A DNA stretch of 48,901 nucleotides from assembly GCA_945897825.1 (NCBI GenBank), contig CAMDGX010000029.1:1-48901 (forward strand), read 5' to 3'. The position numbers and the translations under genes were made by a program. Source of the stretch: Asaia bogorensis. GTDB taxonomy: Bacteria; Pseudomonadota; Alphaproteobacteria; Acetobacterales; Acetobacteraceae. Below, piece after piece: positions 1 to 8,385 of this stretch. The number at the start of each line of letters is the position of its first letter. The first letter of the stretch is position 1. The notes below the pieces were generated by a model, which was not told the origin of the DNA, searched no databases, and was given only the letters and a program-made list of their open reading frames with translations.

Positions 1-305
1 GGCGCCACGCCCGCCGATCACCGCCGCCGCGCCCGTCCCGGCGCCGTTCCCTCCCGCCGCGCGCCCGCGCGCGCCCGCCCGCGCCCCACCCTGGCGGCAC
101 CTTTCAAGACGCCTCCAGACCCCGCCGCCTCTGCACGCCCATTTTGTTACGATTTAGCAATTAAAGACCTCTCCCCGCCACGATCCCCGCTTGACGGCAC
201 CCCGCCCCGCCGTCCCTACTGGAAGCAACGGCACCGGTCCCAACCGTTGCCCAAACAAACCTGCCGCGGCACCAAACCGCGCAGTCCAGGAGGAGAGGAC
301 CAAGC
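1..305. other. Upstream region of the first ABC operon, no gene called
   Basis: The first ~120 bases are extremely GC-rich and low in complexity. I could not assign a gene; a short minus-strand reading frame running off the left edge is possible but too short and compositionally simple to judge. Bases 140-170 form the only AT-rich patch (TTTTGTTACGATTTAGCAAT), the best place for a promoter of the downstream operon, but I see no convincing -35/-10 pair. A strong ribosome binding site, AGGAGGAG at about 288-295, lies 10 bases before the ATG at 306. Confidence 0.4.
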
Positions 306-2063
306 ATGTCCGACAACCCCACCCGCGCGCTGCCCTCGCGCCGCGACCTCATGAAGGCCAGCATCCTCGCCGGCACCGCCGCCGCCCTCCCCTGGCAGTC
401 CGTAGACGCCCAGCCCGCCGCCCCGCCGCGCAACCGCACCCTCATCCTGGTCTGGGCCGGCCGCGAAGGCCGCTGGGTCGATTTCGAGCTCTGGAACCCA
501 TACTCGATCGGCGCCAACCACCAGAACGGCCCGAACCTGATGTACGAGCCGCTCGCCTACTACTCCGCCTTCGCCGACAAGCTGCACATGTGGCTCGCCG
601 AAAGCTACGAGTTCGCGCCCGACTTCAAGAAGCTCACCATCAAGACCCGCAGCGGCATCACCTGGTCCGACGGCGTGCCCTTCTCCGCCGAGGACGTCGC
701 CTTCACGCTCAACAGCCTGCGCGACCTCGGCCCCAAGGTCCGCTGGGGCATCGACGTCAACCAGGCCGTCGAGAAGGCCACCGCCACCGACGCCAATACC
801 GTGGTGATCGACTTCAAGATCCCCTCGCCGCGCTTCTTCATGTTCATGTCGTACAAATACGACATCGGCGTCTACATCGTCCCCAAGCACATCTTCGAAG
901 GCCAGGACTGGACCACCTTCAAGCATTTCGACATCGCCAAGGGCATGCCCGTCACCACCGGCCCCTGGCGCGTCACCGCAGCCAGCCCGCAGCAGAAGGT
1001 GTTCGACCGCGCCGAGAAATGGTGGGCCGCCGAGAAGGGCCTCGCCCCGCTGCCCCAGGTCCTGCGCAACATCTGGCTGCCCAACGCCGGCGAACAGCAG
1101 ACCGCCCAGCTCCTCATCACCAACCAGATCGATGCCGGCACCGGCATGCAGCCGGCCACCTTCCCCACCGTCTTCCGCGGCAACCCCAAGATCACCACCC
1201 ATTCCGGCCAGAAGCCGCCCTTCGGCTACCGCGACTGGTGGCCCATCGCCCTCTACGTCAACAACGAACGCCCGCCCTTCGACGACAAGGACGTGCGCTG
1301 GGCGATCAGCCACTACATCAACCGCCAGCAGATCGTGGACGTCAGCTATCTCGGCGCCTCCGAGGTCTCGCCCCTGCCGATGCCCGACTACGCGCCGCTC
1401 CAGCCGTATAAGGACCACATCGCCGACCTGCTCAAGAAACACGACACCCTCGCCTTCGACCGCCGCAAGGGCGACGCGCTGCTCACCGCGAAAGGCTTCG
1501 CCAAGGGCAGCGACGGCATCTGGGCCCGCGGCGGCCAGAAGCTGAGCCTGGACATCATCGGCTTCGGCTCCACCGGCCCCTCGATCGGCCCGGTCCTGGT
1601 CGAAATGCTCAAGCGCGCCGGCGTGGATGCCAGCATCTCGCTGCCGCCCGACTTCGACGACCGCTTCCAGAAGGGCCAGTACACCGGCGCCATCTACGGC
1701 CACGGCGGCAGCGTCAGCGAGCCCTACAACACGCTGAAGCTCTACCAGTCCGCCTCCGTCGCCGTCCCGGGCGGCCACCAGGTGAACTTCGCCCGCTGGA
1801 AGAACGCCGCCTACGACAAGATCGTCGACCAGATGTTCGTCGTGCCCCCCACCGACCAGGCCAAGCTGAAGGATCTCTTCCGCCAGGCCATGGAAATCTG
1901 GCTGCCCGAACTGCCCGACATCCAGATCGTCCAGCTGCATCATCGCATCCCGATGAACACCACCTACTGGACCAACTGGCCGACGGCGGAGAACCCCTAC
2001 GTCAACGGCGCCCACTGGCACCTCACCTTCCCGATGGTGCTGTGGAACCTGAAGCCGGCCTGA
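306..2063 (+). CDS. ABC transporter substrate-binding protein, family 5 (peptide/nickel/oligosaccharide type)
   Basis: Periplasmic binding protein that should capture a small solute and deliver it to the membrane complex encoded just downstream. The 585-residue protein starts with a twin-arginine export signal (SRRDLMK at residues 11-17, hydrophobic stretch, cleavage probably after the VDA at 33-35), so it is probably exported folded. The rest has the length and layout of the SBP_bac_5 family, with an early segment predicting a partial polypeptide cycle (SDGVPFSAEDVAFT) typical of DppA/OppA proteins. The start is supported by AGGAGGAG ten bases upstream. It is first in a (+) operon: the permease gene begins 22 bases after its stop. 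The substrate cannot be read from sequence; peptides, sugars and nickel chelates are all bound by this family. Confidence 0.93.
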   Translation: MSDNPTRALPSRRDLMKASILAGTAAALPWQSVDAQPAAPPRNRTLILVWAGREGRWVDFELWNPYSIGANHQNGPNLMYEPLAYYSAFADKLHMWLAESYEFAPDFKKLTIKTRSGITWSDGVPFSAEDVAFTLNSLRDLGPKVRWGIDVNQAVEKATATDANTVVIDFKIPSPRFFMFMSYKYDIGVYIVPKHIFEGQDWTTFKHFDIAKGMPVTTGPWRVTAASPQQKVFDRAEKWWAAEKGLAPLPQVLRNIWLPNAGEQQTAQLLITNQIDAGTGMQPATFPTVFRGNPKITTHSGQKPPFGYRDWWPIALYVNNERPPFDDKDVRWAISHYINRQQIVDVSYLGASEVSPLPMPDYAPLQPYKDHIADLLKKHDTLAFDRRKGDALLTAKGFAKGSDGIWARGGQKLSLDIIGFGSTGPSIGPVLVEMLKRAGVDASISLPPDFDDRFQKGQYTGAIYGHGGSVSEPYNTLKLYQSASVAVPGGHQVNFARWKNAAYDKIVDQMFVVPPTDQAKLKDLFRQAMEIWLPELPDIQIVQLHHRIPMNTTYWTNWPTAENPYVNGAHWHLTFPMVLWNLKPA

Positions 2064-2085
2064 ACCCGAATACGGATACGCCGCA

Positions 2086-3090
2086 GTGCTTATGATCGAC
2101 ATCCTCAAGCGCTGCGGCGTGTTCTTTGTCATCGTCTGGCTCGCCGCCACGCTGAACTTCTTCCTGCCCAAGCTCTCCGGGCAGGATCCGGTGCGCACCA
2201 AGCTGCTGCAACAGGCCCAGCTCGGCGGCTATGTGCAGCAGGGCATCGACGAGATGGTCAAGGTCTACGAGGTCCGCTTCGGCCTCGACCGCCCGCTGTG
2301 GCAGCAATACCTGAGCTATATCGGCGACGTCGTGCGCGGCGACTTCAACTTCTCCATCGCCAACTACCCGCGCACCGTCGCCGACATGATCGCCGAGTCG
2401 ATCCCCTGGACCATCGGCCTGCTCGGCATCACCACCCTGCTCTCCTTCGTCATCGGCACCATCCTCGGCGCCCTGCTCGCCTGGCCCCGCGCCCCGCGCT
2501 GGATGGCTTGGCTCATGCCCCCGCTCTGGGCGCTGCATGCCATCCCGTTCTTTCTACTCGGCCTGATCCTGATGTACCTGCTCGCCTTCCAGGTGCCGCT
2601 GCTGCCTATCTTCGGCGGCTACTCGATGGGCGTCACGCCCAGCCTGTCGCTGACCTTCATCCTCGACATCATCCGCCACGCCACCCTGCCCGCGCTGTCG
2701 ATCATCCTGGTCGCCGTCGGCGGCTGGGCGCTCAGCATGCGCGGCATGATGGTCACCACCATGGGCGAGGACTACGTGCTGTTCGCCGAAGGCAAGGGCC
2801 TGCGCAGCCTGACCATCTTCACCCGCTACTGCCTGCGCAACGCCATCCTGCCGCAGATCACCGCCCTCGCCCTGGCGCTCGGCCAGATCCTGTCGGGCGC
2901 GGTGCTGGTGGAGGTGATCTTCGGCTACCCCGGCATCGGCACGCTACTGTTCCAGGCGATCCGCGAGAACGACCACTTCCTCATCCAGGGCATCGTCTTC
3001 ACCGTCATCGTCTCGCTCGGCCTGGCCACCCTGATCCTCGACCTGTTCTACCCGCTGCTCGACCCGCGCATCACCTATAAGCGGACCTGA
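2086..3090 (+). CDS. ABC transporter permease, DppB/OppB type
   Basis: First inner-membrane channel subunit of the importer. At 334 residues it has the typical DppB layout: one N-terminal membrane helix (about residues 10-30), a long periplasmic segment with the usual FGLDRPLWQQYLSY region, then five further helices. The ATPase-coupling EAA loop is visible as AEGKGLRSLTIFTRYCLRNA in the last third. The frame opens with GTG at 2086; an ATG two codons later at 2092 is an equally possible start. It follows the binding-protein gene by 22 bases and its stop lies one base before the next gene, so it is translated in the same operon. Confidence 0.92.
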   Translation: MLMIDILKRCGVFFVIVWLAATLNFFLPKLSGQDPVRTKLLQQAQLGGYVQQGIDEMVKVYEVRFGLDRPLWQQYLSYIGDVVRGDFNFSIANYPRTVADMIAESIPWTIGLLGITTLLSFVIGTILGALLAWPRAPRWMAWLMPPLWALHAIPFFLLGLILMYLLAFQVPLLPIFGGYSMGVTPSLSLTFILDIIRHATLPALSIILVAVGGWALSMRGMMVTTMGEDYVLFAEGKGLRSLTIFTRYCLRNAILPQITALALALGQILSGAVLVEVIFGYPGIGTLLFQAIRENDHFLIQGIVFTVIVSLGLATLILDLFYPLLDPRITYKRT

Positions 3091-3091
3091 G

Positions 3092-3940
3092 ATGAACGGT
3101 CTGATCCGCTACCTCAAGCGCAACGTCTCCCTGGTCGTCGGCAGCCTCCTGCTGCTGTTCCTGCTCGCCTTCATCGCCATCGGCCACATGGTGGTCGATA
3201 TCGAGGATGCCCGCGCGCTCTCGGTCCGCCCGCTGCAACCGCCCTCGGCGCAATACCCCTTCGGCACCGACCGCCAGGGCCGCGACCTGCTTGCCGTCAT
3301 GGTCGCCGGCACCCCGCTCACCCTGCGCATCGGCTTCATCGCCGGCTTCCTCGGCGTCGGCATCGGCACCGTGCTTGCCTTCGTCGCCGCCTACTACCGC
3401 GGCTGGGCCGACACCATCATCCGGGGCATCGCCGATATCGGCCTCACCATCCCCGGCCTGCTGGTGCTGATCATCATCGCCGTCGGCATCCCGGGCGGGC
3501 TGTCCGTCAACCAGATGGCCCTCGTCGTCGCCTCGCTCGCCTGGCTCAATCCCACCCGCACCATCCGCGCCCAGGTGCTCTCCCTGCGCGAACGCGGCTA
3601 TGTCGAGATCGCCCGCATGTCCGGCATGTCAGGCCCCGCGATCATCTTCTTCGAGCTGATGCCCAACCTGCTGCCCTACCTCGCCGCCACCTTGGTGAAC
3701 GCCGTCTCCGGCGCCATTCTCGCCTCGATCGGCCTGGAGGTGCTCGGCCTCGGCCCGATCGACGCGCCGACCCTGGGCATGACGCTCTACTGGGTGAACT
3801 TCAACGCCGCGATGATCAACGGCTGGTGGTGGTGGTGGCTGGCGCCGACGGCGATCATCGTCATCGTCTTCCTTGGCCTGTTCTTCATCACCGTGGGCCT
3901 CGACGAGATCGCCAACCCGCGGTTGAGGAAGTCGGCATGA
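3092..3940 (+). CDS. ABC transporter permease, DppC/OppC type
   Basis: Second channel subunit, pairing with the DppB-type protein. The 282 residues show an N-terminal helix (about 14-34), the FGTDRQGRD motif typical of the DppC periplasmic segment, and about five more helices. The EAA coupling loop is seen in EIARMSGMSGPAIIFFELMP. The start ATG follows the preceding stop by one base, and the stop TGA overlaps the ATG of the ATPase gene (ATGA at 3937-3940), both signs of translational coupling. A run of five tryptophans near the C-terminus (NGWWWWWLAP) is typical of this subfamily. Confidence 0.92.
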   Translation: MNGLIRYLKRNVSLVVGSLLLLFLLAFIAIGHMVVDIEDARALSVRPLQPPSAQYPFGTDRQGRDLLAVMVAGTPLTLRIGFIAGFLGVGIGTVLAFVAAYYRGWADTIIRGIADIGLTIPGLLVLIIIAVGIPGGLSVNQMALVVASLAWLNPTRTIRAQVLSLRERGYVEIARMSGMSGPAIIFFELMPNLLPYLAATLVNAVSGAILASIGLEVLGLGPIDAPTLGMTLYWVNFNAAMINGWWWWWLAPTAIIVIVFLGLFFITVGLDEIANPRLRKSA

Positions 3941-4890
3941 ACGCCATCCTCCAGGTCGAGGGCCTGCGCGTCGAGTTCGAACACCCGCTCGGCGCGGTCA
4001 AGGCGGTGGACGACGTTTCCTTCGCGCTGCTTCCCGGCGAGCGCCTCGGCCTCGCCGGCGAGTCCGGTTCCGGCAAGTCCACCATGGCGCTGGCCATCCT
4101 GCGCATGATCAAGCCGCCCGGCCGCATCGTCGGCGGCCGCGTCTCGCTGGGCGGCGAGGAGCTGTCCGCACTCGACCACGAAGGCATGCGCCGCCTGCGC
4201 CTGGCCGGCATCGCCATGGTGCCGCAGGGCTCGATGAACTCGCTCAACCCCGTCATGCGCATCAAGGCGCAACTGGCGGACGCCTTCCGCGACCACGGCG
4301 TGAACCTTTCCAACGCCGAATTCGAAGCCCGCGTGGCCGAACTGCTGCGCACCGTCGGGCTGCGGCCGGAGGTGGCGAACCTCTACCCACACGAACTCTC
4401 CGGCGGCATGAAGCAGCGCGCCTGTATCGCGATCGCCATCTGCCTGCGCCCCAAGGTCATCATCGCCGACGAACCGACCTCGGCGCTCGACGTCGTCGTC
4501 CAGCGACAGGTCATGGAAACGCTCGCCCGCGTCCAGCGCGACCTCGGCTGCGCGATCATCCTGGTCGGCCACGACATGGGCCTCATGGCCCAGTTCGTCG
4601 ACCGCCTCGGCGTCATGTACGCCGGCCGCCTCGTCGAACTCGCCCCGATCAGCGAGATCATCACCCGCCCGCGCCACCCCTACACCCAGGCGCTGATCTC
4701 CTCGCTGCCGTCGCTCGAAGCGCGCGGCACGATGCAAGGCATCCCAGGCCTCGCCCCGCTGCTGCGCGAGTTGCCGCCCGGCTGCGCCTTCCACCCCCGC
4801 TGCCCCCGCGCCGAAGACCGCTGCCGCGCCGAAAAGCCGGCGGTGCGTGAGGTCGCGCCGGGGCAGCAGGCGGCTTGTCACTTCGCATGA
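3937..4890 (+). CDS. ABC transporter ATP-binding protein, DppD/OppD type
   Basis: Cytoplasmic ATPase that drives the importer. The 317-residue protein starts at the ATG overlapping the previous stop (MNAILQVEGL); the open frame extends further upstream but only as a shadow of the permease gene. Walker A is GESGSGKST at residues 41-49, the Q-loop is MVPQG, the signature is LSGGMKQR and Walker B is VIIADEPTSALD. The C-terminal oligopeptide/dipeptide extension with cysteines (CAFHPRCPRAEDRC) is present; in this family it can carry an iron-sulfur cluster or serve a structural role. Its partner ATPase follows after a 151-base gap filled by repeat copy A. Confidence 0.93.
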   Translation: MNAILQVEGLRVEFEHPLGAVKAVDDVSFALLPGERLGLAGESGSGKSTMALAILRMIKPPGRIVGGRVSLGGEELSALDHEGMRRLRLAGIAMVPQGSMNSLNPVMRIKAQLADAFRDHGVNLSNAEFEARVAELLRTVGLRPEVANLYPHELSGGMKQRACIAIAICLRPKVIIADEPTSALDVVVQRQVMETLARVQRDLGCAIILVGHDMGLMAQFVDRLGVMYAGRLVELAPISEIITRPRHPYTQALISSLPSLEARGTMQGIPGLAPLLRELPPGCAFHPRCPRAEDRCRAEKPAVREVAPGQQAACHFA

Positions 4891-4909
4891 AAGCCAGGCA
4901 AGACAGCAT

Positions 4910-5025
4910 GTTCTTTTTTGAAAAAAAGAACCAAAAAACTTCTGATCCATTGGTCTGGGTATGTGCAACCTCTGCTGTGCAAATGGATAAAAGTCTTTTT
5001 GCTTCTTTTTCTTCAGAAAAAGAAG
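4910..5025 (+). repeat. Nested inverted-repeat element, copy A (intra-operon)
   Basis: An A/T-rich element of about 116 bases. The left arm is a near-perfect palindrome (4910-4931: GTTC, six T, GA-centred, A-run, GAAC) followed by CCAAAAAACTT. The right arm reads AAGTCTTTTTG and then a perfect hairpin: ten-base stem CTTCTTTTTC at 5002-5011, loop TTCA, and GAAAAAGAAG at 5016-5025. The two arms are also inverted repeats of each other, and pairing continues inward through CCATT/AATGG. The copy lies between the two ATPase genes of one operon, starting 19 bases after one stop and ending 16 bases before the next ATG. Four further copies occur in this window. Confidence 0.93.
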
Positions 5026-5041
5026 ACTCTTCCTTTCTTCC

Positions 5042-6040
5042 ATGGCCCTGCCGATGATCCCCCTCCTGGAAACCCGGCACGTCTCCAAGCGCTACGGCGA
5101 CATGAATGCGCTGTTCGACCTGTCGATGACGATCGACACCACCCGCCCATCCATCACCGCCGTCGTCGGCGAAAGCGGCAGTGGCAAGACCACGCTGGCG
5201 CGCATCATCCTCGGCCTGACACCACCCAGCGACGGCCAGGTGCTCTACCGCGGCCACGACATGGCGGGCCTTTCCGGCACTCAGCGACGCGAGTTCCGCC
5301 GCGAGGTGCAGGCGGTGTTCCAGGACCCGTACGAGGTCTACAACCCGTTCTACCGGGTGGACCACGTGCTCACCACGCCGGTGAAGAACTTTGGCCTGGC
5401 ATCGAGCCGGGCCGAGGGCCGCGCGATGATCGAGGGCGCGTTGCGCGCCGTTGGCCTGCGCCCGGAGGAGATTCTCGGCCGCTTCCCGCACCAGCTTTCG
5501 GGCGGGCAGCGCCAGCGCATCATGGTGGCGCGCGCGGTGCTGATGAAGCCGAAGCTGATCGTGGCGGACGAGCCGGTCTCGATGGTCGATGCCTCGCTGC
5601 GCGCCACCATCCTGGGCTCGCTGCGCAAGCTGACCGACGAGATGGGCATCTCGATCATCTACATCACGCACGACCTCGCCACCGCCTATCAGGTCAGCGA
5701 CAACATCCTGGTGATGTATCGCGCCTGCGTGGCCGAGGCGGGCGAGGTGGAGCGGGTGGTGAAGCATCCGCAGCACCCGTACACGCAGTTGCTGATCTCC
5801 TCGATCCCGAAGGTCAGCACGACGCGGGACTGGCTGGAGGATGAGGGCGAGCAGAAAACCGCCGCGGCGCCTTCGGCCAATGGCTGCCGCTTTGTCGACC
5901 GCTGCCCGGTGGCGATGGCCAAGTGTGCCACGCACCTGCCGCCGCTGTATCGCACCGAGCCAGGGCGGGCGGCGGCGTGCTTCCTGCACGAGGCGCATCC
6001 CGAGTTGGCTGCGGGCGCGTTGGATGAGGTGCTGGCGTAA
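5042..6040 (+). CDS. ABC transporter ATP-binding protein, DppF/OppF type
   Basis: Second ATPase of the 306-6040 importer. The 332 residues contain Walker A GESGSGKTT near residue 42, Q-loop FQDPYEVYNP, signature LSGGQRQR, Walker B LIVADEPVSMVD and the H-switch ITHDLATAY. A C-terminal cysteine extension (CRFVDRCPVAMAKC) matches the DppF family. The start is ATG 5042; another ATG at 5054 is possible. Neither has a normal ribosome binding site close by. The only purine-rich stretch is the GAAAAAGAAG of repeat copy A, 17 bases upstream, so the element may affect expression of this gene relative to the rest of the operon. Confidence 0.92.
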   Translation: MALPMIPLLETRHVSKRYGDMNALFDLSMTIDTTRPSITAVVGESGSGKTTLARIILGLTPPSDGQVLYRGHDMAGLSGTQRREFRREVQAVFQDPYEVYNPFYRVDHVLTTPVKNFGLASSRAEGRAMIEGALRAVGLRPEEILGRFPHQLSGGQRQRIMVARAVLMKPKLIVADEPVSMVDASLRATILGSLRKLTDEMGISIIYITHDLATAYQVSDNILVMYRACVAEAGEVERVVKHPQHPYTQLLISSIPKVSTTRDWLEDEGEQKTAAAPSANGCRFVDRCPVAMAKCATHLPPLYRTEPGRAAACFLHEAHPELAAGALDEVLA

Positions 6041-6048
6041 GGAAGAAT

Positions 6049-6164
6049 GTTCTTTTTTGAAAAAAAGAACCAAAAAACTTTTCATCCCTTTGCACCGTGC
6101 CTGACCGGCTGCTCGGATGCAAATGGATGAAGTTTTTTTGCTTCTTTTTGTTCACAAAAAGAAG
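6049..6164 (+). repeat. Nested inverted-repeat element, copy B (convergent gene pair)
   Basis: Second copy, 116 bases. The left palindrome is at 6049-6070. The right hairpin, 6141-6164, has stem CTTCTTTTTG, loop TTCA and CAAAAAGAAG. Here the loop-closing C-G pair of the other copies is G-C, a compensatory double change. Inner pairing is strong in this copy (TTTGCA/TGCAAA and CATCC/GGATG). It starts 8 bases after the DppF-type stop and ends 5 bases before the stop of the convergent EamA gene, so it fills the whole intergenic space and could serve both genes as a terminator. Confidence 0.93.
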
Positions 6165-6169
6165 AATCC

Positions 6170-7045
6170 TTACTTCCTGCCACTCCTGAACAGATACAGC
6201 CCCGCGCCCACGATCACCGCCATGCCAAGCACGGCCGGCCCGTCCGGCAGGTGCCCCCACACGACGAATCCGACCAGTGCGGCGGCGGGCAGTGAGGCGT
6301 AGCGGAAGCCGCCGACGAAGGAGACTTCGCCGTGGCGCATCGCCACGATCATCAGGTGGTAGGCGCCGGCCAGGAACAGCGAGGCGCCGAACAGCAGCGC
6401 CCATTGCTCGCCGGACATCGGCACCCAGCCGGCGATCGCGGTGATGCCGACGCCGGTCAGCGTGACGGCGACGGCGGTGGCCAGGGTGATGATCAGCGAG
6501 GGCACGCGCGCGGGGACGACGCGGGTGTAGATGTCGCGCATCGCGCTCAGCAGCGTGCCGAACAGGCTCAACAGCGCCCATTGGGAGAACCCCTCGCTGC
6601 CGGGGCGGACGATCAGCAGCACGGCGGCGAAGCCGACCGCGACGGCCGCCCAGCGCTGCCACGGCACCTGCTCGCGCAGGAACACCACCGAGAGGCACAG
6701 GATCATCAGCGGCGAGGTCTGGCCGATGGCGACGGCGAGGGCCAGCGGCATGTGGAACAGCGCGATCAGGTAGGTGAAGGTGCTGCCGACATCGAGCACC
6801 GCGCGGCCCATGGTGCGCGGGTCGAGTGCGAGGTGCGCCTGGTGCCACAGCCCGGCGGCGGTGACGGCGAGCACGACCCAGATGGTGGCGAACACGCCGC
6901 GCACGCCGATGGTCTGCGCGGCCGGCACGCCTTCGCTCGCCAGCTTGATCATGGCGTCGTTGACGATGAACAGCGCGATGGCGCCGAGCATGGCCAGGGC
7001 GCCGCGCAGGTTCTCGCGGCGGCGCGTGTGGGGCGTGTCCTCCAT
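6170..7045 (-). CDS. EamA/DMT-family membrane transporter
   Basis: Predicted inner-membrane permease of the drug/metabolite transporter superfamily, 291 residues with about ten hydrophobic helices arranged as two EamA repeats. The first begins near LAMLGAIALFIVNDAMIKLA. The second half contains typical small-residue helices and ends in a short basic tail (FRSGRK). The substrate is unknown; relatives export amino acids or metabolites. I chose the ATG at 7045 (MEDTPHTRRR) because the longer frame to 7168 would overlap the divergent MFS gene and has a non-membrane, arginine-rich start. The gene is divergent from the MFS gene at 7116, with 70 bases between them, and convergent with the first ABC operon. 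Confidence 0.88.
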   Translation of the reverse strand: MEDTPHTRRRENLRGALAMLGAIALFIVNDAMIKLASEGVPAAQTIGVRGVFATIWVVLAVTAAGLWHQAHLALDPRTMGRAVLDVGSTFTYLIALFHMPLALAVAIGQTSPLMILCLSVVFLREQVPWQRWAAVAVGFAAVLLIVRPGSEGFSQWALLSLFGTLLSAMRDIYTRVVPARVPSLIITLATAVAVTLTGVGITAIAGWVPMSGEQWALLFGASLFLAGAYHLMIVAMRHGEVSFVGGFRYASLPAAALVGFVVWGHLPDGPAVLGMAVIVGAGLYLFRSGRK

Positions 7046-7115
7046 CGGCGCTGCATAGCCGGCGGGCCGGGCGCGTGATAGGTCCCAGGGAACGCGGCGG
7101 AGGAGACGGCGGCGC

Positions 7116-8384
7116 ATGGCCGAGAGGCTTAACCGGCAGGGCCTGGTGATCGTGGCGACACTCGCCACGGCCTATGTCGCGAGCCATTTCTTCCGCTCCG
7201 CCAATGTCACCATCGGGCTCGACCTGATGCGCGACCTTTCGATCGGGCCGGAGGCGCTGGGCGCGCTGACCGGGGCGTTCTTCTTCGGCTTCGCGGCGAT
7301 GCAGATTCCGTGCGGCTTCCTGTTCGACCGCTACGGGCCGCGCAAGACGATTTCGGGCATGCTGGTGCTGGCGACGATCGGGGGGGCGGTGTTCACGCTG
7401 GCGCCGGACTGGCCGAGCCTGCTGGCCGGGCGGGTGCTGCTGGGGGCGGGGTTCGGCGTGATGCTGATCGGCAGCATGGTGGTGATCTCGCGCTGGTTCG
7501 CGCCGGACCGGTTCTCGCAGCTTGCGTCGCTAGTGCTGTCGATCGGGCTGCTGGGCAATCTGGCGGCCACCACGCCGCTGGCCTGGGGGGCGACGACGGT
7601 CGGCTGGCGCGGGGTGTTCGCGGGGGTGGTGGTGTTCACCGCGCTGGCGACGGTGGCGGTGTGGCTGGTGGTGCGCGACGCGCCGCCGGGCCATCCGTTC
7701 CTGGCGCGCAAGACCGAGACGCCGCGCGAGATGGTGCGCGGGCTGGGCGAGGTGCTGCGCAACCCGTCGCTGCCGTACATCCTGGCGCTGAACTTCTGCA
7801 ACTATGCCTGCACCTTCACCGTGCAGGGGCTGTGGGGCGGGCCGTTCCTGCGCGAGGTGCACGGCATGTCGGCGGTGCAGGCGGGCAACGTGCTACTCGC
7901 GGCCGTGGTGGCCTACCAGGTGGGCATGCTGACGATCGGGCCGCTGGACCGGGTGCTGGACACGCGCAAGTGGATCGCGATCGCCGGCACGCTGGCGGTG
8001 GCGGCGATCCTGGCGCTGCTGGCGGCAGTGGGGCAGCCGCCGGCGTGGCTGGCGGTCGGCGCGATGATCGCCATCGGCTATCTCAGCGCCAGCAGCACGA
8101 TGATCATGGCGCATGGCCGCGCGATCTTCCCCGACCGGCTGATCGGGCGCGGCATGTCGACCATGAACACCAGCGTGATGCTCGGGGTCGCGTGCATGCA
8201 GAGCCTGTCCGGCGTCATCGTCGGCGCGTTCACGCCGCTGGCGGACGGGACGCGGCCAGAGGAGGCGTATCGCGCGCTGTTCGCGCTGATGGTTGTCGTG
8301 CTGCTGGCGGCGGTTGCCGTCTATTCCAGGGTGGCGGACCGGCGGCCGAGCGACGAGATGCGCGAGCGGGCGGCGCGCGGTTAG
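7116..8384 (+). CDS. MFS transporter
   Basis: Predicted secondary transporter of the major facilitator superfamily, 422 residues, about 12 membrane helices. Motif A between helices 2 and 3 is recognisable as GFLFDRYGPRKTI. The ATG at 7116 is preceded by GGAGGAG at a normal distance. The substrate is not predictable from sequence; the overall pattern resembles anion/organic acid MFS members. The gene is divergent from the EamA permease, and its stop lies one base from the stop of the convergent sensor kinase gene, so there is no room for a separate terminator. Confidence 0.88.
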   Translation: MAERLNRQGLVIVATLATAYVASHFFRSANVTIGLDLMRDLSIGPEALGALTGAFFFGFAAMQIPCGFLFDRYGPRKTISGMLVLATIGGAVFTLAPDWPSLLAGRVLLGAGFGVMLIGSMVVISRWFAPDRFSQLASLVLSIGLLGNLAATTPLAWGATTVGWRGVFAGVVVFTALATVAVWLVVRDAPPGHPFLARKTETPREMVRGLGEVLRNPSLPYILALNFCNYACTFTVQGLWGGPFLREVHGMSAVQAGNVLLAAVVAYQVGMLTIGPLDRVLDTRKWIAIAGTLAVAAILALLAAVGQPPAWLAVGAMIAIGYLSASSTMIMAHGRAIFPDRLIGRGMSTMNTSVMLGVACMQSLSGVIVGAFTPLADGTRPEEAYRALFALMVVVLLAAVAVYSRVADRRPSDEMRERAARG

Positions 8385-8385
8385 G

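Noticed and set aside
1-120. A possible minus-strand gene entering from the left edge
   Set aside because: The region is short, very low in complexity and shows no start or motif that could be defended.
216-2201. A 661-codon open frame on the minus strand opposite the first binding protein and similar long antisense frames (for example 9067-11436 +, 15488-18076 +, 45714-48650 +)
   Set aside because: They mirror real genes on the other strand. Their translations are low-complexity in R, A, P, G, H or V/D/G, as expected from high third-position GC, with no domain patterns.
4910-5025. The repeat as an ordinary Rho-independent terminator
   Set aside because: The stems are A/T rather than GC-rich, copy A sits between two genes of one operon and copy E between divergent genes. 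Termination may occur at some copies but does not explain all.
4900-5041. Target-site duplication that would make the repeat a MITE
   Set aside because: I compared the flanks of the copies by eye and found shared flank sequence that belongs to the element (GGAAG/CTTCC), but no copy-specific direct duplication.
4908-5055. Small frame starting MFFFEKKNQKT within repeat copy A, with related starts in copies B, C and E
   Set aside because: The identical start is a consequence of the repeat DNA. The frames diverge, end at different places, and copy D has no ATG and a frame change, so there is no conserved peptide.
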